The notes beneath the pieces are model-generated. The model did no database searches. It saw only the letters and a list, made by a program, of their open reading frames with translations, and was not told the origin of the DNA. The translations under genes were made by a program, and so were the position numbers. From Alphaproteobacteria bacterium (lineage in GTDB: Bacteria > Pseudomonadota > Alphaproteobacteria > Caulobacterales > Parvularculaceae), in the NCBI GenBank assembly GCA_030433215.1, contig JAUIMC010000016.1, forward strand, positions 16,936 through 80,935: DNA of 64,000 bases. The letters are read 5' to 3'. Shown here piece by piece: positions 53,991-63,387 of the stretch (positions within the stretch are counted from its first letter, which is position 1; each line of letters starts with the position of its first letter).

Positions 53991-54947
53991 TTATTCGCCT
54001 GTCTTCAGGCGGCGATACATGATCCCGTAAAACGAGAACTGCACGCCGTAGACGAAGGCGTAATAGAAAACCGTGACCGCAAAATAGAGCGCCGCCAGGA
54101 CCAGCGCGATCACCGCAAAGGCGCCGCCGCTCTGGCCGAGGCTCATCAGCAATTCAAAAAGCGACCGCACCATTTCATAGATGAAGCCGATGATCATCAG
54201 CGCGACGGTCATGATGATGATTGCGATGAAAACCGGCCAGAACTGTCCTTTTGTCAGATTAAACGAGCCAAACAGGATGAGCCGGTTTTCCGCCGCCGAG
54301 CCCGCAAGAAAAGGCGCAAGCCGCACGCTGACATAGATCAGGGGGATGATGGAAATCGCAACAGCGCGCACGAAAATCCGCGTATAGTCAAGAATGTCGG
54401 CCTGGCCGCCGAAAGACGGCTCGGCGCCGGTTTGCGCGGCGGCGACAAGCGCCGCGAAAAACGACCTCGCGCCTTCCAAAAATGCGCCGATGCTTTCGCC
54501 GTAACTCGCGAGCGAGATTATCAGTGCAACGCCCCAGATCGACAGGGATATGACCGCGCTGATGATCGTCGCCCAGAAGACCCGCCAGGCCGGCCCGTCG
54601 AGCCGCAGGTGAACATAGCCCGGCCGCTCCTCGCCGAGCGCGGCGAGACGGAAAACCGACGCCATGACGCCCGAGAAAAGCATGGAGACAGCCACGTAAA
54701 GAACCACCCCGAGTGCGATCATGAAGGGGATTGAGGCGCGAAAGATCTCATCCACATGCAGCGTGCTTTCGGAATCCTCCGCCGCCGCGATGGTCTGGAA
54801 ATCGACAATCGCCGCAAAATAAAGCCCGACGAGAAGTAGGCTGATGACAATCGGCGCCCAGGCGTAACGGATCACCGTCCCCCAGCGCTTGATCCCGAAC
54901 TGAAAGGCTTCATGCAGCGTGTCGCCAATCGGCAATGGTTGAGACAT
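53991..54947 (-). CDS. Polytopic membrane protein, paralogue 2
   Basis: A 318-residue protein with six or seven hydrophobic spans and no soluble domain. It begins GDTLHEAFQFGIKRWGTVIRYAWAPIVISLLL and ends in YGIMYRRLKTGE. The upstream neighbour shares both the N-terminal pattern (GDAL-x-RR-x-W-x-P) and the YGRLYRE-type ending, so the pair look like diverged tandem paralogues. The ATG at 54947, with AGGG upstream, is preferred to the adjacent ATG at 54950. The general plan resembles GlpQ-type membrane domains but I cannot assign a function. Confidence 0.7.
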   Translation of the reverse strand: MSQPLPIGDTLHEAFQFGIKRWGTVIRYAWAPIVISLLLVGLYFAAIVDFQTIAAAEDSESTLHVDEIFRASIPFMIALGVVLYVAVSMLFSGVMASVFRLAALGEERPGYVHLRLDGPAWRVFWATIISAVISLSIWGVALIISLASYGESIGAFLEGARSFFAALVAAAQTGAEPSFGGQADILDYTRIFVRAVAISIIPLIYVSVRLAPFLAGSAAENRLILFGSFNLTKGQFWPVFIAIIIMTVALMIIGFIYEMVRSLFELLMSLGQSGGAFAVIALVLAALYFAVTVFYYAFVYGVQFSFYGIMYRRLKTGE

Positions 54948-54992
54948 CATCTTCCCTTTGTCGGCCGGCGCCGGTTTGGAACGCCATGCAGA

Positions 54993-56357
54993 TCAGGGAT
55001 GGTAGCCGCGTTCGCTTTCCCTATAAAGCCGCCCGTAAAGGCCGGCCGTGACGCCGAAGGAAAAGAACGACCACAGGATGTTCACCAGAATCTTGGTGAT
55101 GTTCCAGATCCAGACAAAGAGCGGCAGCACCCATTCCGCCGTCACGCCGCTGTTAACCAGTTTCGTCGACACCGCCGTCGCCTGATAGAGAAGCCCGACG
55201 ACCCGCGGCAGCAGATATTGCAGGACGAGACCGTTCAGGAAAAAAACCTGGATCACCGACAGAAGGCCGAACAGGAAGGTGATAATCACGAAAAGGCGCA
55301 AGATGTTCCAGCCGCGCGTCACCGCAAGCGTATTGCCGAGCGCCAGGGATTTCCGGCACACCGCCACGCCCGGATAGGCGAACAACCTCAAGCTGATGTA
55401 ATTCATCACGAAGAATGACGCGACGCCGAAGAAAAGAACCCGCGCCGCCGGCGACTTCATGGTGAAGTCGAGGCCTTGAACGACGCCGCTCGCATCGACC
55501 TTGGCGATGCCGAGCATCCCGGCAAGCGCGCCGAGGAAAGTCACATTGCCGCGAAATTCGCTGATGACATATTCGGCGAAGAAGAAATAGGCGGTCGCGA
55601 GCAGCAGGACCGCAATCGCGAATGTCGTCAGCGCGCGCAAGACGGTTCTCCCGACGGCGGGCGCATGCGGCCGGTTCTTCGGCGCGAAGTGAAAGAACAG
55701 GAAAAGCCAGAACACGATCGCCACCGGCGCGGCGGCGGTGAGCGGAATGCCGCGCGTGTAAAGCCAGCGCTGGCCGCTTGCCGCAGCCGCCTCCCCCACG
55801 GTCTGGATCTCGATGGTGTGCAGGCTCGCCGGGTCCGGAAAACTCGCCATGGTCTGCGACATGGCCGCGACAATGTATTTCAGCGTGTAAAAGGTCGCCG
55901 CAGCCAGCGGGCCGAACACCAGCACCGCGACGAACAACGTCCCGAACAGGCTCGACACCACAAAGCGCAGCTCGTCAGGTCCGAAAGGCGCGTGCAGGAC
56001 GCCGGGCGCCGGTTTTTCGCCCAGCCCCGCATAGCGGATCAGCGGCGCCATGAAGGAGGCGGTGAGGATCCCCTGCGCGGCGAGGCTCGCCAGCGTAATG
56101 GTCCACATGGCGATGGGACTGTTCTGAAAGCCCCGCGCCGCATAGCGTCCCACCTGCTGCTGAGCGCTGGCGAAGGAAGGAATATCGGCGAAGGTGATGA
56201 GCTGGCCGGCGATCACCGAGGCCATGGCGAACACCGCGACCATGCCGGCGATCATCGAGAGGACGAGCGGCAGCCAGGCGACCCGGGCAATCGTCTCCAT
56301 CCGGCGCCCGCCGAAATGGAGCGCGTCCCCCATAACGGAAAAAATACGCAATCCCAT
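54993..56357 (-). CDS. Polytopic membrane protein, paralogue 1
   Basis: A 454-residue inner-membrane protein with eight or more hydrophobic spans, a longer relative of the downstream gene. It begins [35 protein letters not shown] and ends [22 protein letters not shown]. An insert around residues 170-215 (between spans) faces one side of the membrane. AGGGG lies before the ATG at 56357. It is divergent from trmFO. The function is unknown. Confidence 0.7.
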   Translation of the reverse strand: MGLRIFSVMGDALHFGGRRMETIARVAWLPLVLSMIAGMVAVFAMASVIAGQLITFADIPSFASAQQQVGRYAARGFQNSPIAMWTITLASLAAQGILTASFMAPLIRYAGLGEKPAPGVLHAPFGPDELRFVVSSLFGTLFVAVLVFGPLAAATFYTLKYIVAAMSQTMASFPDPASLHTIEIQTVGEAAAASGQRWLYTRGIPLTAAAPVAIVFWLFLFFHFAPKNRPHAPAVGRTVLRALTTFAIAVLLLATAYFFFAEYVISEFRGNVTFLGALAGMLGIAKVDASGVVQGLDFTMKSPAARVLFFGVASFFVMNYISLRLFAYPGVAVCRKSLALGNTLAVTRGWNILRLFVIITFLFGLLSVIQVFFLNGLVLQYLLPRVVGLLYQATAVSTKLVNSGVTAEWVLPLFVWIWNITKILVNILWSFFSFGVTAGLYGRLYRESERGYHP

Positions 56358-56481
56358 CAAACCCCTCGCGGCCGTCTCGCGCAGCCATCGGGCTCAGGCT
56401 AGCCGGAAAAACCCGCGAAGGCCATGCGCGCCCCGCGAGAAGATGTTGCGCCATGGGCTGGCTCAGGTAGAAGCGCGGACC

Positions 56482-57885
56482 ATGAGCGAAAACAATGTGA
56501 TCCATATCATCGGCGCGGGGCTCGCCGGCTCCGAGGCGGCCTGGCAGGCGGCCGAGGCCGGCGCGCGCGTCATCCTTCATGAAATGCGCCCCGTCCGGGG
56601 CACCGAGGCGCACCAGACCGGCGGCTTCGCCGAGCTTGTCTGCTCCAACTCCTTCCGCTCCGACGACGCAACGCAGAACGCCGTGGGTCTTCTCCATGAG
56701 GAGATGCGCCGGGCGGGTTCGGTGATCATGCGCGAGGCGGACAAGAGCAAGGTGCCCGCCGGGGGCGCCCTCGCCGTCGACCGCGACGCGTTTTCGGACG
56801 GCGTCACCGCCGCCATCGAAGCCCATCCGAATATCGAGATCCGGCGCGAAGCGATCGAGACCCTGCCGCCCGAAGACTGGACGAATGTCATCGTCGCCAC
56901 GGGCCCGCTCACCGCCGCGCCGCTGGCCGAAGCGATCCGCGCGCTCACCGGCGAGGAGTCCCTCGCCTTTTTCGACGCCATCGCGCCGATCATCTACAAG
57001 GAGACGATCGACTTCGACATCGCCTGGATGCAGTCGCGTTACGACAAAAAGGGTCCGGGCGGGGACGGCGCCGATTACGTCAACTGCCCCTTCGATGAAG
57101 ATCAGTATGCGGCCTTTCTGAACGCCGTCCTTGAAGGCGAGAAAACCGAGTTCAAGGACTGGGAGAAATCGACGCCTTATTTCGAAGGCTGCCTGCCGAT
57201 CGAAGTCATGGCCGAACGCGGGCCCGACACGCTGCGCTACGGCCCCATGAAGCCCGTCGGACTGACGGACCCGCGCACCGGAAAGCGTCCTTACGCCGTC
57301 GTGCAGTTGCGCCAGGACAACGCGCTGGGCACGCTCTACAACATGGTCGGCTTCCAGACGAAGCTGAAATACGGCGCCCAGACCGACATCTTCCGGATGA
57401 TCCCCGGGCTGGAAAAAGCGGAGTTCGCGCGGCTCGGCGGCATCCACCGCAACACCTTCCTGAACTCCCCGAAGCTGCTCGGCCCGTCCCTCCAGCTCAA
57501 GGCCCGGCCCGCTCTGCGCTTCGCCGGCCAGATCACCGGCGTCGAGGGATATCTGGAAAGCGCGGCCATCGGCCTCCTCGCCGGGCGCTTCGCCGCGGCG
57601 GACGCCAAGGGGGTCGAGACGCCGCCGCCGCCGGCCACCACCGCCCTGGGCGCGCTCATCGGTCACATCACCGGCGGGCATGTTTCAGGGGGGCAGGAAA
57701 AAAATTTTCAGCCCATGAACATCAATTTCGGCCTCTTTCCCGAGATCGAAACCCCGCGCACCGACTCAGAGGGCCGGCGGATCAAAGGCAAAGAAAAGGG
57801 CTTCGCCCGCAAGCGCGCGCTCTCGGCAAGGGCCCTCGCAGACCTTCAGTCATGGCTTCAAAATCGCCCCTTAGCCGCTGAATAA
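56482..57885 (+). CDS. trmFO: tRNA m5U54 methyltransferase TrmFO (folate/FAD-dependent)
   Basis: Makes ribothymidine at position 54 of tRNA using methylene-tetrahydrofolate and FAD. The 467 residues start with the FAD-binding [17 protein letters not shown], then [12 protein letters not shown] with a catalytic Cys, [29 protein letters not shown] with the second conserved Cys, and end with the second FAD region [22 protein letters not shown] and HITGGH. The start at 56482 is the first family-like Met; the open frame extends about 96 codons upstream into non-family sequence opposite the membrane protein gene. Confidence 0.96.
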   Translation: MSENNVIHIIGAGLAGSEAAWQAAEAGARVILHEMRPVRGTEAHQTGGFAELVCSNSFRSDDATQNAVGLLHEEMRRAGSVIMREADKSKVPAGGALAVDRDAFSDGVTAAIEAHPNIEIRREAIETLPPEDWTNVIVATGPLTAAPLAEAIRALTGEESLAFFDAIAPIIYKETIDFDIAWMQSRYDKKGPGGDGADYVNCPFDEDQYAAFLNAVLEGEKTEFKDWEKSTPYFEGCLPIEVMAERGPDTLRYGPMKPVGLTDPRTGKRPYAVVQLRQDNALGTLYNMVGFQTKLKYGAQTDIFRMIPGLEKAEFARLGGIHRNTFLNSPKLLGPSLQLKARPALRFAGQITGVEGYLESAAIGLLAGRFAAADAKGVETPPPPATTALGALIGHITGGHVSGGQEKNFQPMNINFGLFPEIETPRTDSEGRRIKGKEKGFARKRALSARALADLQSWLQNRPLAAE

Positions 57886-58053
57886 GCTGTATTATTTAGA
57901 ACGCTGCTCATTCCCGGATTTTATGGAGTGGGCCGCGACGAGTTGCCCCGCCGCGGCCCCCCCGACGTGCAGCAGGGGGAGAACACCGCACAGCCGGGAA
58001 ACCGAAACGCCTATGATTGCAGCCGCACCGGGCGGCTTGTCTAGTGCGTCAAA

Positions 58054-58076
58054 ACCTGATTAGGTCGAATGACCTA
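58054..58076. promoter_or_regulatory. Inverted repeats upstream of the TetR gene, probable operator
   Basis: ACCT-GATT-AGGT (58054-58065) overlaps TAGGTC-GAAT-GACCTA (58061-58076), so three ACCT/AGGT half-sites lie in tandem 25-50 bases before the TetR start codon. This is the usual place for an autoregulatory operator. The rest of the 216-bp gap after trmFO holds only a GC hairpin (57930-57959) and no gene. Confidence 0.5.
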
Positions 58077-58101
58077 GAAGAACGCGATTTACGGGGGTGA
58101 A

Positions 58102-58839
58102 ATGGCGTCGTCAACTGATCACAGCTCAAATATAGAAAAAAGCAGTATTAAGGCTGCGCAATCTTCGTCTTCAGAAACGGAAAAAGCCTTCGAGGCGATC
58201 CTCACCCATCTGCAAGAGTTGCAGCGCGCCCGGCCGACGGTGCAGATCTGTGACGGCAAAACCGGCCGAACCCGGACCACCATCGACAAGATCCTGAAGG
58301 CCGCCAATCTGGTCTTCACTCGCAACGGCCATGGCGGGCTGTCGCTGCGCAAGGTCGCCGAGGAGGCCGGCATCGCGGTCGGCAACCTCACCTATCACTT
58401 CCCGACCAAGCATGCGCTGCTCGACGCCATGATGCGCGAGGCGCTGGCCGATTATGTGGAGGCGCATCTCGCGCAGTTTAAGGCGGAGGAAGACACGCCG
58501 CTCGACATCCTCCTCAATGTCGTCGAGTTCTATGTGCGCAATGCGCGCGAGAGCCATCAGTTTTTCTATCAGCTCTGGGGCTTCGCCGGCTCCAGCGAAG
58601 AAGCGCGCGAAATGGTGCGCGAGCTTTACCGGCCCATCGGGCGCTTCGTCTATTATCTGGTGCGCGCCGCCAATCCGAAGCTCAACGACGCGCAGGTGCG
58701 CCAGGCGGTGTTGCAGATTTTCAGCCTCGAGGAAGGCTACAAGCTGTTCATCGGCATGGGGCCCGATGACGCGTCGGCGATCCAGAGCGCGGAAAACGAC
58801 ATTCGCGACCTCACCCGCAAGATCATCCGCGCCGCATAA
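58102..58839 (+). CDS. TetR family transcriptional regulator
   Basis: A 245-residue regulator. A Ser-rich, probably disordered N-terminal extension of about 50 residues precedes the helix-turn-helix (TTIDKILKAANLVFTRNGHGGLSLRKVAEEAGIAVGNLTYHFPTKHALLDAMM, reported here only by its key segments LRKVAEEAG and LTYHFPTK). The C-terminal helical domain should bind a ligand and dimerise. GGGGGTGA lies before the ATG. No efflux or degradative gene is next to it; pirin follows on the same strand after 74 bases. Confidence 0.9.
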   Translation: MASSTDHSSNIEKSSIKAAQSSSSETEKAFEAILTHLQELQRARPTVQICDGKTGRTRTTIDKILKAANLVFTRNGHGGLSLRKVAEEAGIAVGNLTYHFPTKHALLDAMMREALADYVEAHLAQFKAEEDTPLDILLNVVEFYVRNARESHQFFYQLWGFAGSSEEAREMVRELYRPIGRFVYYLVRAANPKLNDAQVRQAVLQIFSLEEGYKLFIGMGPDDASAIQSAENDIRDLTRKIIRAA

Positions 58840-58896
58840 AGGCTCGCTCACAACTTCGCGGGCGCCGGCGCTAACTGCTTGAAACCCGGGGCCGCC

Positions 58897-58913
58897 GGGC
58901 ACACAGTGTGCCC
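58897..58913. promoter_or_regulatory. Perfect palindrome abutting the pirin start codon
   Basis: GGGCACACAGTGTGCCC has perfect 8-base arms around one A and ends directly before the ATG at 58914. It could be a repressor site or an RNA hairpin that hides the start region, where no ribosome-binding site is visible. Confidence 0.5.
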
Positions 58914-59804
58914 ATGAACGCTGTCACTCTCGTTATCGAACCGCGCACGCGCGACCTCGGCGGTTTCACCGTCGGGCGCGTCCTCCCCTTCGCCAAACGC
59001 CGCACGGTAGGCCCCTTCATCTTTTTCGACGAAATGGGCCCCGCCGACTTCAAGCCCGGAACCGGCATCGACGTGCGCCCGCACCCCCATATCGGACTCG
59101 CCACCGTCACCTATCTCTTCGACGGCGAGTTGCGCCACCGCGACAGCCTCGGCTTCGATCAGGTGATCCGCCCCGGCGACGTCAACTGGATGATCGCCGG
59201 GCGCGGCATCGTCCATTCCGAAAGGACGGACGACGAACCGCGCGAGAACGGCCAGACCATGCACGGCATCCAGAGCTGGTTCGCCTTGCCCGAGGCGGAC
59301 GAGGAGACCGAGCCGGAATTTCACCACCATCCCAAGGAGACCCTGCCGGTCATCGCCGGCGAAGGGCTTTCCCTGCGCCTCATCGCCGGCTCGGCTTTCG
59401 GCAAGACTTCGCCGGCGAAAACCTTTTCCCCGATGTTCTATCTCGGGGTCGAGGCGCAAAAAGGCGCCGCTGTTCCCCTGCCCGACGAGCACGAAGAGCG
59501 CGCGCTCTATATTCTCGCCGGCGCCGTCGAGATTGACGGCGAGACCTACAACCATGGCCGCATGATCGTCTTCGAACCGGGCGCCGCGCCGACAATCACC
59601 GCGAGCGAGCCGTCAAAGCTGATGCTGCTCGGCGGCGCTTCCCTGGGCGAGCGCCATATCTGGTGGAACCTCGTCTCTTCGAGCAAGGACCGCATCGAAA
59701 AGGCGAAAGAAGACTGGACGGCGTCCGCCGCAGCCGGCTTCAAGAATACGGTGTTTGCGCTGCCGCCGGACGAGACGGAGCACATTCCCCTGCCTTCGGA
59801 ATAA
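58914..59804 (+). CDS. Pirin family protein
   Basis: A bicupin of about 296 residues. Pirin marks are VGPFIFFDEMGPADF, RPHPHIGLATVTYLFDGELRHRDSLG with the metal-binding His residues, RGIVHSER and the helix MHGIQSWFALPEADEE. Known pirins act as quercetin dioxygenases or stress-linked regulators. The ATG at 58914 is family-like; an in-frame GTG six bases upstream lies inside the palindrome. It probably stands alone, or is read through from the TetR gene. Confidence 0.92.
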   Translation: MNAVTLVIEPRTRDLGGFTVGRVLPFAKRRTVGPFIFFDEMGPADFKPGTGIDVRPHPHIGLATVTYLFDGELRHRDSLGFDQVIRPGDVNWMIAGRGIVHSERTDDEPRENGQTMHGIQSWFALPEADEETEPEFHHHPKETLPVIAGEGLSLRLIAGSAFGKTSPAKTFSPMFYLGVEAQKGAAVPLPDEHEERALYILAGAVEIDGETYNHGRMIVFEPGAAPTITASEPSKLMLLGGASLGERHIWWNLVSSSKDRIEKAKEDWTASAAAGFKNTVFALPPDETEHIPLPSE

Positions 59805-59810
59805 AGACGG

Positions 59811-61334
59811 CTAGCGCGGCAAATTCTTGACGATGCGCGCCGCGACCTCCTCGACCGTTCCCGTGGCGTCAATGCGCGTCCAGCCCGTCCCAAGGCTTTC
59901 CGGCTCTTTTTGGCTTTTCGCGACCTCAGCGCCGGCGTCGGAGGCGTCGCCTTTGCGGCCTCCTATGCGCTCAAGGCGCACATCCAAAGGCGCGTCGAGC
60001 CAGAACCCAGAGACCGGCGTCTTCGCTAGTGACGTCACTGCGTCGCGCATGCCGGCTTCCTGAAACGTCGCGTCGATAACAACGCTGGCATGGGCCTTAA
60101 AGGCTGTCGCAGCATGATCGAAGAGCGCGTCATAGATTTTTCCGCGCGCCTCCTCCGTATACGCTTCTTTTTCCGCCTTCTCTTCCGGCGCCTTGTCCTG
60201 CGCGCGCTTGCGCAAGACATCGGTCCGGAGCCAGCGCGCGCCCGCCGGCCCCGGCATTTGTCCCGCCAGTTTTTTCGCGACCGCAGACTTGCCGGCGCCC
60301 GAAAGCCCGCCAATGGCGATGGCCCGTGGATGCTCGTGGCGCAACAGGTCAAAAGCAAGACGGCGATACTCGTCCGCCTCTTCGAAATGCTCCGCCTCCA
60401 CCGCAACCGCCATGCGCACGGCAGCGCGAAGCGCCATGAAGAACGGCAGGATCTCAAGCGCGCCCTCCTCTTCGCGCGCGCCATCCCAATACCGGTTCAT
60501 GACGAGATTGGCGCCGCCCGCCATGCCGATCCGGCGCAAATCCATCAAGAGGAAAGCCAGATCGTAAAGCACGTCATTAGTCGCCAATTGCTCGTCGAAT
60601 TCGAGCGCGTCGAACAGGGTCGGCGCCCCTTCGAACAGGCACATATTGCGCAGATGAAGATCGCCATGGCCGCGCCGGACCTTTCCGGCGCGGCGGCGGC
60701 GTTCGATCAGCGGGTCGACACGAGCGAGCGCCGCATCGAGCGCGTCATAGAGCGCGGGGTCGCCCACATTGAGCCCCAGCTTCGCGGCGCCTTGCGTTTC
60801 CGTCTCGCGCAGTTCGCGCACGATAGCGCGATAATCTGCGGCATGGCCGGTCGTGAAGACGGGTTCGAGCGCGCCATGCGCCCCGGCGATGACGTCCGCC
60901 GTCTTTTCCAGAAGCGCCGGCGTCAGGCGCCCGGCTTTCGCGAGTTCATCGAACTGCTCATCCTGGGAAAACCGCTTCATCTCGATCACCCAGTCGAGCG
61001 GCGCGCCTTCCCCGCCGATGCGATAGCGGTCTTCGCCCGCCGCGACCACGGGCTTCACGCCCACATACATGGCGCCCGCCATGCGCCGGTTCACCTCAAG
61101 TTCGGCGAGACAACCCGCATGGCGTCTTTCGAGCGTCGAAAAATCGACGAAGGGCAGCGTCACCGCGCGCTTCATCTTGTAGGCGCGGGTCTCGGTCAGG
61201 AACACATGGCTTAAATGCGTGTCGATGCGCGGCGCATCGAGCGCGATATTCTCGACGCGGCCCTCGTCGAACGCCGCAAGGAGATCGGCCTGCGCGCCGC
61301 CCTCCATGGACTTCCCGTCATTGTGCGTCGCCAT
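59811..61334 (-). CDS. Fused aminoglycoside-phosphotransferase-like and AAA/nucleoside-kinase-like protein
   Basis: A 507-residue two-domain protein. Residues ~25-300 resemble an APH/ChoK-type kinase fold: the catalytic loop RRGHGDLHLRNM with its Asp, and the metal-binding FDALEFDE. Residues ~335-507 are a P-loop kinase with Walker A GLSGAGKS at 343-350 and VVIDATFQ as a Walker B-like strand. This fusion is recurrent in proteobacteria but its substrate is unknown; antibiotic resistance should not be assumed. GAGGAG lies upstream of the ATG. It is convergent with pirin (6 bases between stops). Confidence 0.85.
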   Translation of the reverse strand: MATHNDGKSMEGGAQADLLAAFDEGRVENIALDAPRIDTHLSHVFLTETRAYKMKRAVTLPFVDFSTLERRHAGCLAELEVNRRMAGAMYVGVKPVVAAGEDRYRIGGEGAPLDWVIEMKRFSQDEQFDELAKAGRLTPALLEKTADVIAGAHGALEPVFTTGHAADYRAIVRELRETETQGAAKLGLNVGDPALYDALDAALARVDPLIERRRRAGKVRRGHGDLHLRNMCLFEGAPTLFDALEFDEQLATNDVLYDLAFLLMDLRRIGMAGGANLVMNRYWDGAREEEGALEILPFFMALRAAVRMAVAVEAEHFEEADEYRRLAFDLLRHEHPRAIAIGGLSGAGKSAVAKKLAGQMPGPAGARWLRTDVLRKRAQDKAPEEKAEKEAYTEEARGKIYDALFDHAATAFKAHASVVIDATFQEAGMRDAVTSLAKTPVSGFWLDAPLDVRLERIGGRKGDASDAGAEVAKSQKEPESLGTGWTRIDATGTVEEVAARIVKNLPR

Positions 61335-61565
61335 CGCTCAAGGCTCCTCAGGAGCGGCGTTCAATCATAGCGACAATTAACACAATCCCGGCAGGATTTC
61401 CGAAAGCTTTACGGCGTGCGGACCCTACAAAGGCGGCGTTCGGTAAAATCCGTCCGGATAAATTGGCGCAATTTTCAGCACAAACACAGACACTGCGGCC
61501 AGAGTGAAAACAGTGCGGCGCAGCACCGGGTGGCTTGCGCGCAATCGGGTTGCAAGGGAATCGAC

Positions 61566-61931
61566 ATGTCGGAGAGCCAAGTTTCAAGCGGCAATCAAGA
61601 GATCAGCTGGTTTTGGGAAGAAGTGGAAGCCGATGTCCGGCAGACCCTGACGCCCCAGCAGCGGATTGCGATCGAGACCGCCGTCAAAAATTCATCCGCG
61701 CAAAAACAGCCCGCCGATGTGCGGCTCTATCTCGGCAAATATTTCGTGCGGATCATCGCCGGCAAGGAACGCCGCAATAAAGAGCGCTTGAAACAGGATC
61801 TCAAAGAAAACCCGGTGTTCGCCCGCAAGAACACGCCGGTCATCGCGTTTTACTGGATCGTGATGTTTCTGGCGACGCTCTATATTCTGGGCGCCACGAC
61901 CAAGGTCATCCTGCATTATTACTTTCTCTGA
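61566..61931 (+). CDS. Small C-tail-anchored membrane protein
   Basis: A 121-residue protein: a soluble helical region (QEISWFWEEVEADVRQTLTPQQRIAIETAVK), a basic stretch (AGKERRNKERLKQ) and a single C-terminal hydrophobic helix (VIAFYWIVMFLATLYILGAT). AAGGGAA lies about 6 bases before the ATG. No family is recognised. The 231 bp upstream contain no gene that I can support. Confidence 0.6.
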   Translation: MSESQVSSGNQEISWFWEEVEADVRQTLTPQQRIAIETAVKNSSAQKQPADVRLYLGKYFVRIIAGKERRNKERLKQDLKENPVFARKNTPVIAFYWIVMFLATLYILGATTKVILHYYFL

Positions 61932-61955
61932 AGAAATTGCAGGGCCCGGGACGGG

Positions 61956-62150
61956 CTAGAACTTGAACAGCTTCTCCGCTTCGGAACGCGTGTCGCCGCG
62001 CCCCTTGAGCTCTTCCTCGCAGCGCGTCACTTCCGCTTTGAGAGCGTCGATGCGGTCTTCGAGATCGCCGACGGATAGCGTGTAAAGATCCTGCTTGGCC
62101 AGATAGGACAGGGTCATGTCCGGCTTTTCGCTCAGCGGTTCGTCGTCCAT
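61956..62150 (-). CDS. DUF1192 family protein
   Basis: A 64-residue protein with the DUF1192 pattern DLYTLSVGDLEDRIDALKAEVTRCEEEL, a short helical or coiled-coil motif found in alphaproteobacteria. GAGGAGG lies 8 bases before the ATG at 62150. The frame runs on for 1.3 kb upstream, but that part is the antisense of the quinone oxidoreductase gene. The gene is convergent with the membrane protein gene and divergent from the oxidoreductase. Confidence 0.85.
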   Translation of the reverse strand: MDDEPLSEKPDMTLSYLAKQDLYTLSVGDLEDRIDALKAEVTRCEEELKGRGDTRSEAEKLFKF

Positions 62151-62237
62151 GGCGGGCCTCCTCTTCGCCGCGGACCCGGACTTTGCGAAATCATGGCGCT
62201 TAAGGCAAGAATGGGCGAAAATTGTGAGCGAAATTCC

Positions 62238-63233
62238 ATGACCAAAGCCCTTCCCGCGACCATGCAGGCCATCGTGATCACCGAACCCGGCGGCCCGGAG
62301 GTCCTGCAATTGATGGACTGCCCGGTTCCCGAGCCCCAGGGCGAGGAAGTCCTGATTCGCGTCGCCGCGGCGGGCGTTAACCGGCCTGAAGTGTTGCAGC
62401 GCAAAGGGCTCTATCCGCCGCCGCCGGGCGCCAGCGACCTGCCCGGCCTGGAATGCGCGGGCGAAATCGCCGCCGTCGGCGCCGAGGTTAAGACCTGGAA
62501 ACCCGGCGACAAGGTTTGCGCGCTCCTCACCGGCGGGGGCTATGCGCAATACGCCATCGCCGATGCCGGCTCGGTGCTGCCGGCGCCGGAAGGGCTGTCG
62601 CTGGAGGAAGCGGCGGCCCTGCCCGAAACGGTGTTCACGGTCTGGGCGAATGTCTTTGACGACGCACAGTTGAAAGCCGGGGAAACCCTGCTCGTCCATG
62701 GCGGCACCAGCGGCATCGGCGTCACCGCCATCGGTCTCGCCAAGGCGATCGGCGCGAAAGTCGTCGTCACCTGCGGGACGAAAGCCAAATGCGAGGCCGC
62801 AAAGCGGCTCGGCGCCGATGCGGCCTATCTCTATGACGAAGACAAATGGGACGACGCGGTCCGCGAAAGCGGCGGCGCCGACGTGGTGCTCGACATGGCG
62901 GGCGGCGATTTCGTGCCGCGCAATCTCGCCTGCCTCAATTTCGGCGGCCGCCATGTCTCCATCGCGCCCCTGCGCGGCGTTGAGGCGACCATCAATATCT
63001 TTCTGATCATGCGCAACCGCCTGCGGCTTTCCGGCTCGACCATGAAATCCCGGCCCTTCGCGGAAAAAGCCCGCCTCGCCGCGGATATCCGGGACCGGGT
63101 CTGGCCGCTGATCGAAAGCGGGGCCTTCCGCCCGGCCCTCGATAAAGTTTTCCCGCTGGCGGAGGCCGCCGAAGCCCATAAACGCATGGAATCCGGGGCT
63201 CATACGGGCAAAATCGTTCTCCGGGCTCCCTAA
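62238..63233 (+). CDS. NAD(P)H-quinone oxidoreductase (MDR family)
   Basis: About 331 residues of the zinc-free quinone oxidoreductase (QOR/PIG3-like) branch of medium-chain dehydrogenases. Visible marks: MQAIVITEPGGPEVLQLMDCPVPEP, NRPEVLQRKGLYPPPPGASDLPGLECAGEI, the cofactor loop LLVHGGTSGIGVTAIGLAKAIGA and the C-terminal MESGAHTGKIVL. The start at 62238 is chosen; an in-frame ATG at 62193 or one at 62262 is possible. It reduces quinones or enals with NADPH; the physiological substrate is unknown. Confidence 0.9.
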   Translation: MTKALPATMQAIVITEPGGPEVLQLMDCPVPEPQGEEVLIRVAAAGVNRPEVLQRKGLYPPPPGASDLPGLECAGEIAAVGAEVKTWKPGDKVCALLTGGGYAQYAIADAGSVLPAPEGLSLEEAAALPETVFTVWANVFDDAQLKAGETLLVHGGTSGIGVTAIGLAKAIGAKVVVTCGTKAKCEAAKRLGADAAYLYDEDKWDDAVRESGGADVVLDMAGGDFVPRNLACLNFGGRHVSIAPLRGVEATINIFLIMRNRLRLSGSTMKSRPFAEKARLAADIRDRVWPLIESGAFRPALDKVFPLAEAAEAHKRMESGAHTGKIVLRAP

Positions 63234-63387
63234 TCTTTTCTTGGCGGGGGCCGCCAAAGCGTCTATACAGCCCCGCAAATCGCGCTGAGGCGCGTCGCTT
63301 TCCCCGAAAATCCGGCGGTTAGCGCGGCTCCCCGAAGAGGGGGGCCGCCCCCGAAGGCTTTTTGGACCATATGACCGGAGACATGAC

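Noticed and set aside
57930..57959. GC hairpin after trmFO as a terminator
   Set aside because: The 8-bp stem has a 14-base loop and is followed by C-rich sequence with no T run, so termination is not supported.
59811..61334. APH domain read as an antibiotic-resistance gene
   Set aside because: The domain is fused to a P-loop kinase in a chromosomal housekeeping setting with no mobile element; the fold is shared with many metabolic kinases.
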